A stretch of 36,395 nucleotides of DNA, taken from an uncultured Oscillospiraceae bacterium. GTDB taxonomy: Bacteria; Bacillota; Clostridia; Oscillospirales; Acutalibacteraceae. The notes beneath the pieces were generated by a model that saw nothing but the letters and a program-made list of their open reading frames with translations, searched no databases and was not told the origin of the DNA. The stretch covers positions 1-36,395 of the forward strand of contig UQZS01000015.1 of assembly GCA_900545625.1 (NCBI GenBank), written 5' to 3'. The position numbers were made by a program, and so were the translations under genes. Each line of letters begins with the position of its first letter. Position 1 is the stretch's first letter. Of this stretch, positions 11,454-19,646 are shown piece by piece.

Positions 11454-11490
11454 GGGAAAGACGGAGATTACGCTCTGTCTTTCCCTTTTT
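11454..11490 (+). terminator. Hairpin with T-run, oriented against the flanking genes
   Basis: GGGAAAGAC-g-GAG (11454-11466) pairs with CTC-t-GTCTTTCCC (11473-11485), followed by TTTTT (11486-11490). Read on the + strand it is a good terminator with one G-U pair. Read on the - strand, in the direction of both neighbours, it has a C-A mismatch and no proper U-run. It lies between the ABC genes and the kinase and may block antisense transcription or act as a weak two-way terminator. Confidence 0.5.
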
Positions 11491-11497
11491 GCTTCCC

Positions 11498-13225
11498 TCA
11501 CCGTACGGCAAATTGGCTGTTATACAGCGTATAATACGCGCCGCGCTTTTCAAGCAGCTCCTCGTGCCGGCCGGTCTCCACGATCTGCCCGTCGCGCATA
11601 ACTAAAATCACATCGGCATTCCGAATGGTGGACAGGCGATGCGCCACGATGAAGCTCGTGCGCCCCTCCATCAGCTGTGCAAACGCCTTTTGGATGCGCA
11701 GCTCGGTACGCGTGTCGATCGAGGAGGTCGCTTCGTCCAAAATGAGCATCGGCGGCTTTTGCAGCATGACCCGCGCAATGGACAAAAGCTGTTTTTGCCC
11801 TTCGGAAATGTTGTCGCCGTTTTCCGTCAGCACTGTGTCGTAGCCGTTCGGCAGACGCTTGATGAAGCTGTGCGCGTGCGCCGCTTTCGCAGCGGCAACG
11901 ATCTCTTCCTGCGTCGCATCCGGCACACCGTAGGCGATGTTGTCGCGCACCGTACCCTCAAAAAGCCACGTGTCCTGCAGCACCATGCCGAACGCCCCGT
12001 GGAGACTGCTGCGCGAGACCTCGCGAATGTTCTGCCCATCCACGGTGATCGTACCGCCGTTCGTATCGTAAAACCGCATCAACAGGTTGATCAGCGTCGT
12101 TTTGCCGCAGCCCGTGGGGCCAACTACGGCGACGGTTTGTCCGCTTTGCACATCCAGTGAGAAATCACGGATCAGCGGTTTCTTTTTGGTATAGGAAAAC
12201 GCCACGCCCGAAAACCGCACCGCGCCGGAATCGACCTGTAAGGCGGGAAGCCGGCTGTCGTCGGATTCCTCTTTTTCGTCGAGCAGGCGAAACACGCGGT
12301 CTGCGCTTGCCAGCGCATTTTGGAATTCCGCGACAACGCCCGAGATCTCGTTAAAGGGCTTGGTGTACTGCGAGCAGTAGGAGAGGAAGGAGGTCAGTTC
12401 CCCGACGCTCAAACTCCCGCGCACGCACATATACGCGCCAGCAATCGCCACCGCGGCGTAAACCATAGCGTTCACGAACCGCGTGCAGGGGTTTGAAAGC
12501 GCGGAATAGAAGTGCGCGATCACGCCGACCTTTTGGAGCTTTTGGTTCATGTCCTCGTATTTTTCCTCTACGCTGTCTTCCATGCAGTAGGTTTTCACAA
12601 GCGTCTCGTCCGCGATCATTTCTGAGACATATCCGCTCATCTGCCCGCGCAGCTTCGCCTGTTCACGGTATTTGTCGTGCGAGCGCCGTGCGATAAAGCC
12701 CGATACGAAAAAGGAGAGCGGTGTTAAGACAATGACCACAAGCGCGAGCAGGGGGTGGATGACCGCCATGAATACCAGCGTACCGAGGATCGTCACAACG
12801 CCCGAGAACACCTGCGTAAAGCCCTGTAAAAGCCCCGTGCCCAAAATATCAATGTCCGTGACCACGGTGTTGAGGATGTCGCCGTGCGGCGTGCCGTCGA
12901 TGTAGGAAAGCGGCACGCGCGACAGCTTCTGGAAGGTCTCGGCGCGCAGGCGCTCCATGGTAAGGTAGGAAAGCTTGTTGGAGTGGTAGGTCATGATCCA
13001 TTGGAACAAGGCGGAAATGAGCAGTGCGACGACCAGCGCGATGCAAATGCGGAACAGCCGCGGGAAATCCACCGCGCCCGCGCCCGCAATACAGTCCACG
13101 GCAAGCCCGATGAATACGGGCACCAAAAGCGAACCGAGTATACCGATAAAAGCCGAAACAATGGCGAAGATCAAGTTTTTCTTAAAAGGGCTGATATAAA
13201 CGAGCAGCCGCCGAAAGGTTTTCAT
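11498..13225 (-). CDS. ABC exporter half, canonical ATP-site subunit
   Basis: A 575-residue fused membrane/ATPase half-transporter of the multidrug/lipid exporter type (ABC_membrane plus ABC_tran). The N-terminal about 310 residues carry the transmembrane helices. The ATPase has Walker A GPTGCGKTT (369-377), a non-standard signature ISEGQ (473-477) where ISGGQ or LSGGQ is usual, Walker B LILDE with catalytic E498, and the switch histidine H529 in AHRLSTI. Its own catalytic residues are intact while its signature is altered, the pattern of the active subunit in heterodimeric exporters such as BmrC/BmrD or TM287/288. Its ATG overlaps the TGA of the upstream partner gene by four bases, so the two are translationally coupled. 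The substrate is unknown. Confidence 0.92.
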   Translation of the reverse strand: MKTFRRLLVYISPFKKNLIFAIVSAFIGILGSLLVPVFIGLAVDCIAGAGAVDFPRLFRICIALVVALLISALFQWIMTYHSNKLSYLTMERLRAETFQKLSRVPLSYIDGTPHGDILNTVVTDIDILGTGLLQGFTQVFSGVVTILGTLVFMAVIHPLLALVVIVLTPLSFFVSGFIARRSHDKYREQAKLRGQMSGYVSEMIADETLVKTYCMEDSVEEKYEDMNQKLQKVGVIAHFYSALSNPCTRFVNAMVYAAVAIAGAYMCVRGSLSVGELTSFLSYCSQYTKPFNEISGVVAEFQNALASADRVFRLLDEKEESDDSRLPALQVDSGAVRFSGVAFSYTKKKPLIRDFSLDVQSGQTVAVVGPTGCGKTTLINLLMRFYDTNGGTITVDGQNIREVSRSSLHGAFGMVLQDTWLFEGTVRDNIAYGVPDATQEEIVAAAKAAHAHSFIKRLPNGYDTVLTENGDNISEGQKQLLSIARVMLQKPPMLILDEATSSIDTRTELRIQKAFAQLMEGRTSFIVAHRLSTIRNADVILVMRDGQIVETGRHEELLEKRGAYYTLYNSQFAVR

Positions 13226-14940
13226 GACACCGCCTCGCTTTCCGAAAGCTGTGAATCGCAGATCTCGCGGTACAGTTCGTTTTGAGCATACAGCGTTTGG
13301 TGCGTACCGATACCGCGCACTTCGCCGTCATCGAGTAGAATGATTTTGTCGGCATTTCGTACGGTGCTTACGCGCTGGGCGACATACAGAACGGTCTTGC
13401 CGCGCAGCTCTTTTGAAACGGCGCGGCGCATATTGGCGTCCGTCGCGTAGTCGAGCGCGCTGGAGGAATCGTCGAAGATCAAAATCTCCGGGTCATCCAC
13501 AAGTGCGCGCGCCACGCAAAGGCGCTGGCGCTGCCCGCCAGAAAAGTTTTTGCCGCCCTCCTCGACGGGCGCGTCAAGGCCCTCCGGGAGCTTGTCCACA
13601 AATTCGCTGCACTGCGCAATGCGAAGCGCCTGCCGCAGGGCTTCATCCGAAATATCCCGTTTGCCGCACAGCAGGTTTTCGCGCACCGTACCCTGAAACA
13701 GCCGGCTTCCCTGTGACACGATGTGTACCGTGCCGCGCAAAGCCGCAAACGTGCAGTTGCGCACATCCCTGCCAAAGATCCGCACCTCGCCGCCGGTCAC
13801 GTCGTGCAGCCGCATCAAAAGGTTCACAAGCACGGATTTCCCCGCGCCCGTGCCGCCGATAATGCCGACGGTCTCGCCGCGCTCTATGGTGAAATCAATG
13901 TCGGAAAGCAGCTTTTCCTCCGACCCCGCGAACGAAAAGTCCACATGCCGCACCTCTACGGCGGGGGCGCTCTCGTCAAATGTCTCTTCTGTGCCCTCGT
14001 GCATGGAAGGTTCTGCGGCGAGCACCTCCTTGACACGGTCTATGCTTGCGCCTGCCTTGGTAAAGACGACGATTACGTTGGCGAATACGATGATGGAAAG
14101 CAGGATCTGCGTCATGTAATTTGTCAGCGCAATGATCTCGCCCTGTGTCAGAGACCCGGCGTTCACCTTGAACCCGCCGAACACCAAAAGCGCCGCAATG
14201 CCGAGGTTGATGACGGCAAAGGTCAGGGGATTGAGGTAAGCGTTGAGTTTAGCTACGCGCATGCAAACACGCGTAAGCGCTTCGTTGCCGTCGGCAAAAC
14301 GCTTCGTTTCATGAGCCTGACGTACAAACGCGCGGATCACGCGCACGCCCGAAAGATTTTCCCCCGTAATACGCAAAAGTCCGTCGAGCTTTTGCTGGAT
14401 CTTTTTGTACAGCGGCAGCGAGCGACTCAAAACATAGTACATGATCCCGCTTACAAGAAAGCCTGCTATAAAGAAGATGACGGACATCCGAAGATCCAGC
14501 GCCATCGCCATGATCAGTGAGCCCGCTATGAGAAACGGCGAGCGGAACACCAACCGAATGAGCATCGCCACACCCGACTGGATCTGGTTTATATCGTTTG
14601 TAATTCGTATAATGAGCGTTGCGTTGGAAAATTGTGCACGGTCAGCGCAGGAAAGCGTATGGATCTTGTGCAGCAGATCGCGACGCAGCGCCGTGCCTAC
14701 GCCCTGCTGCGCAACGGCGGCACAGTATTGGCAGATCACGGCAAAGCCTAAGCCCGCAGCGCCTAAAAGCACCATAAGCCCGCCCATTTTAAGGATGTAC
14801 GGCACGTCGCCGTTCTGTACGCCGACATCCACGATGCGTGCCATGACAAGCGGCACCAAAAGTTCTAAGATCGCCTCGGTCAGTTTGCAGGCGGGCCCCA
14901 AAATAAATTCTTTTTTATAGAGCATGTAGTATTTTCGCAT
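13222..14940 (-). CDS. ABC exporter half, degenerate ATP-site subunit
   Basis: A 572-residue half-transporter with an N-terminal membrane domain (about 1-310) and a C-terminal ATPase. Walker A is GGTGAGKS (362-369) and the signature FSGGQ (466-470) is canonical. The Walker B glutamate is replaced by aspartate (LIFDD, D491) and the switch histidine by glutamine (Q522 in AQRVSTV). In the heterodimer this subunit would lend its good signature to the partner's catalytic residues and form the weak site with the partner's ISEGQ. The start ATG at 14940 has GGAG eight bases upstream, behind a good promoter. It is the first gene of a two-gene operon with the exporter half at 11498. Confidence 0.92.
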   Translation of the reverse strand: MRKYYMLYKKEFILGPACKLTEAILELLVPLVMARIVDVGVQNGDVPYILKMGGLMVLLGAAGLGFAVICQYCAAVAQQGVGTALRRDLLHKIHTLSCADRAQFSNATLIIRITNDINQIQSGVAMLIRLVFRSPFLIAGSLIMAMALDLRMSVIFFIAGFLVSGIMYYVLSRSLPLYKKIQQKLDGLLRITGENLSGVRVIRAFVRQAHETKRFADGNEALTRVCMRVAKLNAYLNPLTFAVINLGIAALLVFGGFKVNAGSLTQGEIIALTNYMTQILLSIIVFANVIVVFTKAGASIDRVKEVLAAEPSMHEGTEETFDESAPAVEVRHVDFSFAGSEEKLLSDIDFTIERGETVGIIGGTGAGKSVLVNLLMRLHDVTGGEVRIFGRDVRNCTFAALRGTVHIVSQGSRLFQGTVRENLLCGKRDISDEALRQALRIAQCSEFVDKLPEGLDAPVEEGGKNFSGGQRQRLCVARALVDDPEILIFDDSSSALDYATDANMRRAVSKELRGKTVLYVAQRVSTVRNADKIILLDDGEVRGIGTHQTLYAQNELYREICDSQLSESEAVS

Positions 14941-14969
14941 ACGTTCAACTCCATCAATACCTTTGCATT

Positions 14970-14997
14970 AGTATACCATTTTCTGCGATTTTTTCAA
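14970..14997 (-). promoter_or_regulatory. Promoter of the ABC exporter operon
   Basis: On the minus strand TTGAAA (14997-14992) and TATACT (14975-14970) are 16 bases apart, and TGG before the -10 adds an extended -10. GTATACC (14971-14977) and GGTATAC (14998-15004) form an inverted repeat around it. The second copy could serve as the -10 (TATACG) of the divergent small-protein gene at 15049. Confidence 0.7.
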
Positions 14998-15048
14998 GGT
15001 ATACGGAATACAAATGGAAAAGGAGCTGCAGCTAAGGAGGGGCGTGCT

Positions 15049-15468
15049 ATGCAAAAACGGACGCGGCGAATACTCGCGCTGCTCTGTGCCGGTGTGCTGT
15101 CTGTTGTGGGCGTTTTCAGCGGACTGCATTTCGGCTGCACTTTTCCAATCCTATTGGAAGATGCCGAGCACGGCACGATCTATTGCACAAAATCGCGCGC
15201 CCGTCTGTTTTCCTCGGCAGTCATCTGCCTTTACCCGGATCCGGGATTTACCATTGAACGTGTGACCGTCAACGGGGAGGATCAAACCGAAAAACTGCAA
15301 CGCGACCGCCTGACGCTGCGCTTCATCCACGGGGAGATCGTGGTGCACGCCAGCTTTAAAAAAACAGGCGGGCAGGCCGCCTTTGACGCGGTATTCGTCG
15401 CAAAGAAAAACGGTTCCGCAGGATATGCGGAACCGTTTTCGGAAGCATATATGCAGGAAAGGCTTTAG
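15049..15468 (+). CDS. Small membrane-anchored protein with one InlB-type repeat
   Basis: A 139-residue protein that I do not recognise as a named family member. After a basic N-terminus (MQKRTRR) comes a hydrophobic segment (about 8-30) that would anchor or export it. The middle reads AEHGTIYC...PDPGFTIERVTVNGEDQT...GEIVVHASFKK. This follows the pattern of the divergent InlB B-repeat domain found in Firmicute surface proteins (glycine-threonine start, VTVNG, ending in a-FK). The start ATG has AAGGAGG about seven bases upstream. The last about 20 residues are encoded by a terminator hairpin that belongs to the convergent transporter gene, and the two stop codons overlap. Function unknown; surface or cell-envelope location is inferred. 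Confidence 0.65.
   Translation: MQKRTRRILALLCAGVLSVVGVFSGLHFGCTFPILLEDAEHGTIYCTKSRARLFSSAVICLYPDPGFTIERVTVNGEDQTEKLQRDRLTLRFIHGEIVVHASFKKTGGQAAFDAVFVAKKNGSAGYAEPFSEAYMQERL
15405..15439 (-). terminator. Intrinsic terminator of the OPA-like transporter gene
   Basis: AAAACGGTTCCGCA (15407-15420) and its exact complement at 15426-15439 form a perfect 14-bp stem with a 5-base loop. On the minus strand it is followed by TTTTTCTTT. It starts 26 bases after the minus-strand stop and lies inside the 3' coding end of the + strand small-protein gene. For + transcription the trailing TTTTC is weaker. Confidence 0.85.
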
Positions 15469-16736
15469 GCATCCGCGTCGTCGCTTTGCATAAACCGTTT
15501 CCAAAGGGGCGAAGCGGCGACGGAGAACAGCAATGCGATCACAGCGATCAGGATCCACATCCAGAAAAGCAGATCCCAGCCGTCCCGGCGCTCTAAAAGC
15601 GCGCCGGCAAGCAGGTTGAGCGCCCCGCAGCCTACATAAGCGGCGGCGTTTAAAAAACCCGCTATGGTGCTGACACGTCCGGTTTTGGAAAAATGCAGGG
15701 GAACGATCGTGATATACATAACGTTGATCGCAAACATGCAGTTTGTGACCACCGCCATACTCACTAAAGAAAGCACAAGACTGCTGCTCCCGAACAGCCG
15801 CAGCAGAGTGAGGAAAACAGCCGCGATCGCAAAGAAAATGACGGCAGTAAGCGGCTCATTGCGGATACGGCGGTTGATCGCTTTGGCAAACCATGCACCG
15901 GTTACGTTGATGATGGGCAGCAGCATGGTAAGCGCCAGAGAAAATACCGTGTTGGAGCCGAATTCGCTGGTAAAAAAGGTCGGCACCCATTGCGTGACGC
16001 TGTCCTTGAGCGTGCCTTGGATGACGATCGGCACAAGCAGCAAAAGCGCGCCGCTTGACGCCATAAGCAAAAAGGTTTTGCGCGCGCTCAGCGCCGTGCG
16101 TGCAGACGAGTTGTCTGCCGTTTGTACAACACGGCCTGTCTTAGAACGGAATAAGCCCCGCGTACCGAAGATCCAAACGAGCGAAGCGGCAAGCGAAACC
16201 AATCCACAGTTTAAAAACACATAACGCCACGGCAAAAACAACAGCGTTAAAAGGCTCACGCCATAGCTCGAAAGCGTGCCGAGCGGTACGCTTGCCGCCA
16301 TGTGGATGCCGAATTTATCCCGCGTAGGCGCATCAAAATTCACCGAGGCGATTTTCAGGATCGGCGACCACACCAGCGACTGTACCGCCCCGTTCAAGCC
16401 CCATAAGAGGAGGAAAGCGATGTAGCTTTCCGTACAGAAAAGCCCCAAGTTGCAAAGCCCGGAAACCAACATCCCCGTAAAGATCATTCTGCGCGTATCG
16501 AGCTTGTCGCCGATCACACCGCTTATAAGCTGCCCAAGCCCATAGCAAATGAAAAATGCCGACGAGATATTGGCAAGCTGCCCCTCGGTGAATACGCCTT
16601 CACGCGAGAGCTCCGGCGTAGCGGCGGAAAAGTTTAAGCGGCACACATACGTCGAGGCATATGCGATCCAGCAAAAAACAAGCGTTAAAAAATCCTGTTT
16701 GCGCTTGTAACCCAAGTACTTTTGTGTCATAATCAT
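15465..16736 (-). CDS. MFS transporter, organophosphate:phosphate antiporter-like
   Basis: A 423-residue major facilitator with about 12 membrane helices. The N-terminal part resembles the OPA family (GlpT/UhpT): STYVCRLNFSAATPEL after helix 1, YGLGQLISGVIGDKLDTRR between helices 2 and 3, and LLLWGLNGAVQSLVWSPILK. OPA members exchange sugar phosphates or glycerol phosphates for phosphate; the substrate here is not determined. I chose the ATG at 16736, with GAGG about nine bases upstream; a second ATG at 16730 is possible, and the longer open frame upstream is not transporter sequence. It is divergent from a phosphodiesterase-like gene with only 30 bases between starts, which suggests the pair handles a phosphorylated compound. 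Confidence 0.82.
   Translation of the reverse strand: MIMTQKYLGYKRKQDFLTLVFCWIAYASTYVCRLNFSAATPELSREGVFTEGQLANISSAFFICYGLGQLISGVIGDKLDTRRMIFTGMLVSGLCNLGLFCTESYIAFLLLWGLNGAVQSLVWSPILKIASVNFDAPTRDKFGIHMAASVPLGTLSSYGVSLLTLLFLPWRYVFLNCGLVSLAASLVWIFGTRGLFRSKTGRVVQTADNSSARTALSARKTFLLMASSGALLLLVPIVIQGTLKDSVTQWVPTFFTSEFGSNTVFSLALTMLLPIINVTGAWFAKAINRRIRNEPLTAVIFFAIAAVFLTLLRLFGSSSLVLSLVSMAVVTNCMFAINVMYITIVPLHFSKTGRVSTIAGFLNAAAYVGCGALNLLAGALLERRDGWDLLFWMWILIAVIALLFSVAASPLWKRFMQSDDADA
16705..16733 (+). promoter_or_regulatory. Promoter of the phosphodiesterase-like gene
   Basis: TTGTAA (16705-16710) and CATAAT (16728-16733) with a 17-base spacer lie inside the 5' coding end of the divergent transporter. 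The start point would be near 16740, giving a leader of about 27 bases containing AAAGGAG. Confidence 0.6.
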
Positions 16737-16766
16737 GGGTGCAGACCTCAACAAAGGAGAATAAAA

Positions 16767-17663
16767 ATGGGGCTTTTTCAAAACCGCAGGGATGCCGCAT
16801 ATCTTCAAAGACTGGATACGCGCGGCGTATTTGATAATACCACAAAAAACGCGCTGCCGCAAACAATAGTTGCAAAAATCGTGCAAAGCCATTTCGCTTC
16901 GCCAAACGGTAAAACGCCGAAAGCGCTGCTGATCGGTTTTGACGGCGCGCGCGCCGACAGTATGCACCTGCTCGTAAAAAGCGAGGATGAAGCAGTGACG
17001 GGCAAGCTGTTTACCTCGGCTTACAGCGCGGTAAACGCACTCAAAGCGGCAGGCGGGCTGTATTTGAGCTTCGCGGGCGGCGTGCCTGAAAACCCGCAGG
17101 AGACCTCCACCGCGCAGGGCTGGGCGGCGATCCTGACGGGTGTTTGGGGCGACAACAACGGCGTGAAGCGGCACGTCCCCTTAAAAACGGACTGCCCCAC
17201 CGTCTTGCGCAACCTTGCGGAAAGCGGGAAAAAAGCCGCCTTCCTTGCGGAGTGGGCGGACCATTTTACGATCACCTATAAAGAAGAAATACGCATGGCG
17301 GAAGAGAAAAAACTGCCGCTTTGTTTTCGAAAATATGCGGATGACGCGGCGCTTGCGCAAGCCTTTTCCGAACATATCGCGGGCGACACCGACTGTATTT
17401 TCGGGATCTTTGAAGCGCCGGATTATAATGGCCATACCACGGGCTTCGGTGCGCAGAATTACCGCTATGCCGCAGGGGTCATGCATCTGGACAATCTGGC
17501 GTATCGCTTGATGGAAGAGGTACGCGCACGCCCGACCTACGAAAAAGAGGATTGGCTCGTGCTCATCACCTCCGACCACGGCGGCCATGGCCGCGGACAC
17601 GGTACGCAGCAGATGTATGATCGTATGACTTTCATCGCGTGCAATCAGCCGATCGAAGGCTAA
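16767..17663 (+). CDS. Alkaline-phosphatase-superfamily phosphodiesterase
   Basis: A 298-residue protein of the type I phosphodiesterase/nucleotide pyrophosphatase group. Metal-site motifs are LLIGFDGARAD (D59 as first metal ligand), STAQGWAAILTG with the likely Ser/Thr nucleophile, APDYNGHTTGFG (D and H), and ITSDHGGHGRGHGT (D, H and final H). It has no signal peptide or membrane segment, so it should be cytoplasmic, unlike many secreted relatives. The start ATG at 16767 has AAAGGAG six to seven bases upstream. It faces away from an OPA-like transporter, which fits import followed by hydrolysis of a phospho-ester. It ends 15 bases from the convergent cca gene with no clear terminator. Confidence 0.8.
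   Translation: MGLFQNRRDAAYLQRLDTRGVFDNTTKNALPQTIVAKIVQSHFASPNGKTPKALLIGFDGARADSMHLLVKSEDEAVTGKLFTSAYSAVNALKAAGGLYLSFAGGVPENPQETSTAQGWAAILTGVWGDNNGVKRHVPLKTDCPTVLRNLAESGKKAAFLAEWADHFTITYKEEIRMAEEKKLPLCFRKYADDAALAQAFSEHIAGDTDCIFGIFEAPDYNGHTTGFGAQNYRYAAGVMHLDNLAYRLMEEVRARPTYEKEDWLVLITSDHGGHGRGHGTQQMYDRMTFIACNQPIEG
16834..16862 (-). promoter_or_regulatory. Promoter of the OPA-like transporter gene
   Basis: On the minus strand TTGCGG (16862-16857) and TATTAT (16839-16834) are 17 bases apart. The site lies within the coding start of the divergent phosphodiesterase and would give a leader of about 90 bases. Confidence 0.5.
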
Positions 17664-17678
17664 TTGAACCATACAGAT

Positions 17679-19010
17679 TTATGAAGAGGCGTTTTCTGTC
17701 CAAAACGACAGCAAAGCACCTTTTTCGTTTGGGCAGCGCTCTTCGATCACGGCGTCCAGCAGCCAATCAAGCGTTTTGCGCAGTCCTGCGCCCGCCGGTA
17801 CGCCGGCAGCAAGCAAATCATCGCCGTTAACGGCAAGCGAATGCAGAGAAACGCAATCGCCGTTTTCCAAAATCTCCGTAAGGAGGCGTTCCATGTTCTC
17901 CAGTTTTTCGTCGATGGCGTGCGGCTGTGCTTTCCCGCGGCAGTCGGCGCGCTTGATCGCGATCAGTGCGCGGTAGTCTTCTTCACCGAGGCTTGCCAGC
18001 AGCTTTTTCGCCTGTATGCGGTCGCGCGGGGCTTTCGTATCGTGGATCTCTACAAGCCGTGTTACACGCCGCACGGTTTTGTTCGGGTAGCGCAGCCGCC
18101 GCAGGATCTGCTCGGTCAATTCCGCGCTGACAGCGGCATGTCCTTTGAAATGCGCAACGCCGTTTTCGTCTGCACGGCGGCAGGCGGGCTTGCCGAAATC
18201 GTGGAAGAACATGCAAAGGCGCAGTTCTTCCTCCTGTGGTGCGGCGTCCAGCGCGGCGAGCGTGTGGTGAAACACGTCGTAGCAATGGTACGGCGTGTTT
18301 TGCTCGCAGCCGATGAGCGCGGAGAGTTCCGGCAAAAACACCTCTAAAACCGGGGAAAAACGGTCTATGGCTGCCCCGGCATGCTTGCCGCACAAAAGCT
18401 TTGTAAATTCCTCGCGGATACGCTCGGCGGCAATGTGTTCCAAAAGCGCACGGGTATTTAAGATCGCCTCAGCAGTCTTTGGCTCCACCGAAAATCCAAG
18501 CGTCGCAGCGAAGCGGACTCCGCGCAAAATGCGCAGCGCATCCTCGCGAAATCGCCGCTCCGGATCGCCGACAGCGCGCAGTACGCCGTCGTTTAGATCC
18601 TTTAAGCCGTCAAAAAGATCGACCACACCGCTTTGCTCATTCCAGCAAAGCGTGTTGACCGTAAAATCGCGCCGCGCAAGATCCTCGCGCAGATCCCGCG
18701 AAAAGGTCACGCTTTGCGGATGGCGCGCATCCTTGTAATCGCCGTCTATGCGATAGGTGGTGATCTCCAAAGACATGCCGTCCAAAAGCACGGTCACCGT
18801 GCCGTGACGCAGCCCCGTTTCAACAAGGCGGCAATCTGAAAAGACCGTCTCAACCTCCTCGGGGAGCGCGGCGGTCGTAATATCCCAGTCCTCAGGGGTT
18901 GTCCCAAGCAAACTGTCGCGCACGCATCCGCCCACGGCAAAGGCTTCAAATCCGCTTGCCATAAGCCTTTGCAGCGCCGTGCGCACCTGCTTCGGCGCAT
19001 CGATCCGCAT
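17679..19010 (-). CDS. cca: CCA tRNA nucleotidyltransferase
   Basis: A 443-residue tRNA-maturing enzyme that builds or repairs the 3' CCA end. The class II nucleotidyltransferase head has FAVGGCVRDSLLG (about 24-36) and the catalytic pair D41/D43 in EDWDITT. The RRDFTVN block and the EDALRILRGVRFAATLGF helix are present, followed by an HD domain with CMFFHDFGKP. This architecture (poly-A polymerase family head plus HD) is common in Clostridia; distinguishing full CCA addition from A-adding alone would need alignment, but a single copy suggests the full enzyme. The start ATG at 19010 has AAGGAGG upstream and a good promoter. The gene is monocistronic. Confidence 0.93.
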   Translation of the reverse strand: MRIDAPKQVRTALQRLMASGFEAFAVGGCVRDSLLGTTPEDWDITTAALPEEVETVFSDCRLVETGLRHGTVTVLLDGMSLEITTYRIDGDYKDARHPQSVTFSRDLREDLARRDFTVNTLCWNEQSGVVDLFDGLKDLNDGVLRAVGDPERRFREDALRILRGVRFAATLGFSVEPKTAEAILNTRALLEHIAAERIREEFTKLLCGKHAGAAIDRFSPVLEVFLPELSALIGCEQNTPYHCYDVFHHTLAALDAAPQEEELRLCMFFHDFGKPACRRADENGVAHFKGHAAVSAELTEQILRRLRYPNKTVRRVTRLVEIHDTKAPRDRIQAKKLLASLGEEDYRALIAIKRADCRGKAQPHAIDEKLENMERLLTEILENGDCVSLHSLAVNGDDLLAAGVPAGAGLRKTLDWLLDAVIEERCPNEKGALLSFWTENASS

Positions 19011-19049
19011 CCCGCCGCCTCCTTTCCGAAATCAAAAAGTTTCACCCGA

Positions 19050-19078
19050 ATTGTAGCAGATTTGTCTCTCAAAATCAA
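19050..19078 (-). promoter_or_regulatory. Promoter of cca
   Basis: On the minus strand TTGATT (19078-19073) and TACAAT (19055-19050) are separated by 17 bases, about 40 bases before the cca start codon. Confidence 0.75.
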
Positions 19079-19113
19079 TGCCGCGGACGTTTCAAGACGC
19101 AGGTGTTTATGGG

Positions 19114-19617
19114 TTATTTTTCTTCCGTCAGCGGCAGGTAGTAGGGGATGATGCTTTCGTACCGTCCGTCAGGCATATGGAACCCGCCCGGTATTTCGCC
19201 GAGCTCTATAAAGCCGAGCTTTTGATACAAACGCCGCGCCGCTTTGTTGGTCTTGACCACGGCATTGAACTGCAAAATGCGAAAGCCTAAGCGCTTCGCC
19301 TGCGCGATGCAGTCGCGCACCAAAAGCTCGCCGACCCCTTGCCCGCGGCGGCTCCCGCAGACCGCATAGCTTGCGTTGCAGATATGCCCGCAGCGCCCGA
19401 CGTTATTTGGGTGCAAAATATAAAGTCCCGCAAGCTCACCCGTTGCGGTGTCCACCGCGACGCCGCAATACGACTGCTCCCCGAAAAACCGCTCGCCCGC
19501 AGATTTGTCCAGTGTTTCGGTCTGCGGGAAGGCGTCTCCGCTTTCCACCACTTCATTCCAAATCGCGCACATGGCGGGGATGTCCGCCTTTTTATGCGCA
19601 CGTACCTCTATCTGCAT
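19114..19617 (-). CDS. GNAT-family N-acetyltransferase
   Basis: A 167-residue acetyl-CoA-dependent acetyltransferase. The core shows ELAGLYILHPNNVGRCGHICNASYAV (strands 4 to the family V motif), the acetyl-CoA loop SRRGQGVGELLVRDCI and the C-terminal motif FNAVVKTNKAARRLYQKLGFIELG. The start is taken as ATG at 19617, with GGAGG six bases upstream; an ATG six codons earlier lies before that site. The closest general resemblance is to phosphinothricin-type or small-molecule GNATs. The substrate is unknown. It is a single gene with its own promoter. Confidence 0.85.
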   Translation of the reverse strand: MQIEVRAHKKADIPAMCAIWNEVVESGDAFPQTETLDKSAGERFFGEQSYCGVAVDTATGELAGLYILHPNNVGRCGHICNASYAVCGSRRGQGVGELLVRDCIAQAKRLGFRILQFNAVVKTNKAARRLYQKLGFIELGEIPGGFHMPDGRYESIIPYYLPLTEEK

Positions 19618-19646
19618 CTTGTTCCTCCGTTTCATTTTCTTCGTTC

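Noticed and set aside
16737..17174. N-terminal extension of the OPA-like transporter (open frame upstream of 16736)
   Set aside because: The added residues are not membrane-like, overlap the phosphodiesterase gene, and the RBS and family N-terminus point to the start at 16736.
17664..17720. CTGTC...GACAG inverted repeat near the end of cca as a terminator
   Set aside because: The stem is only 5 bp, lies within the coding end of cca, and has no U-run on either strand.
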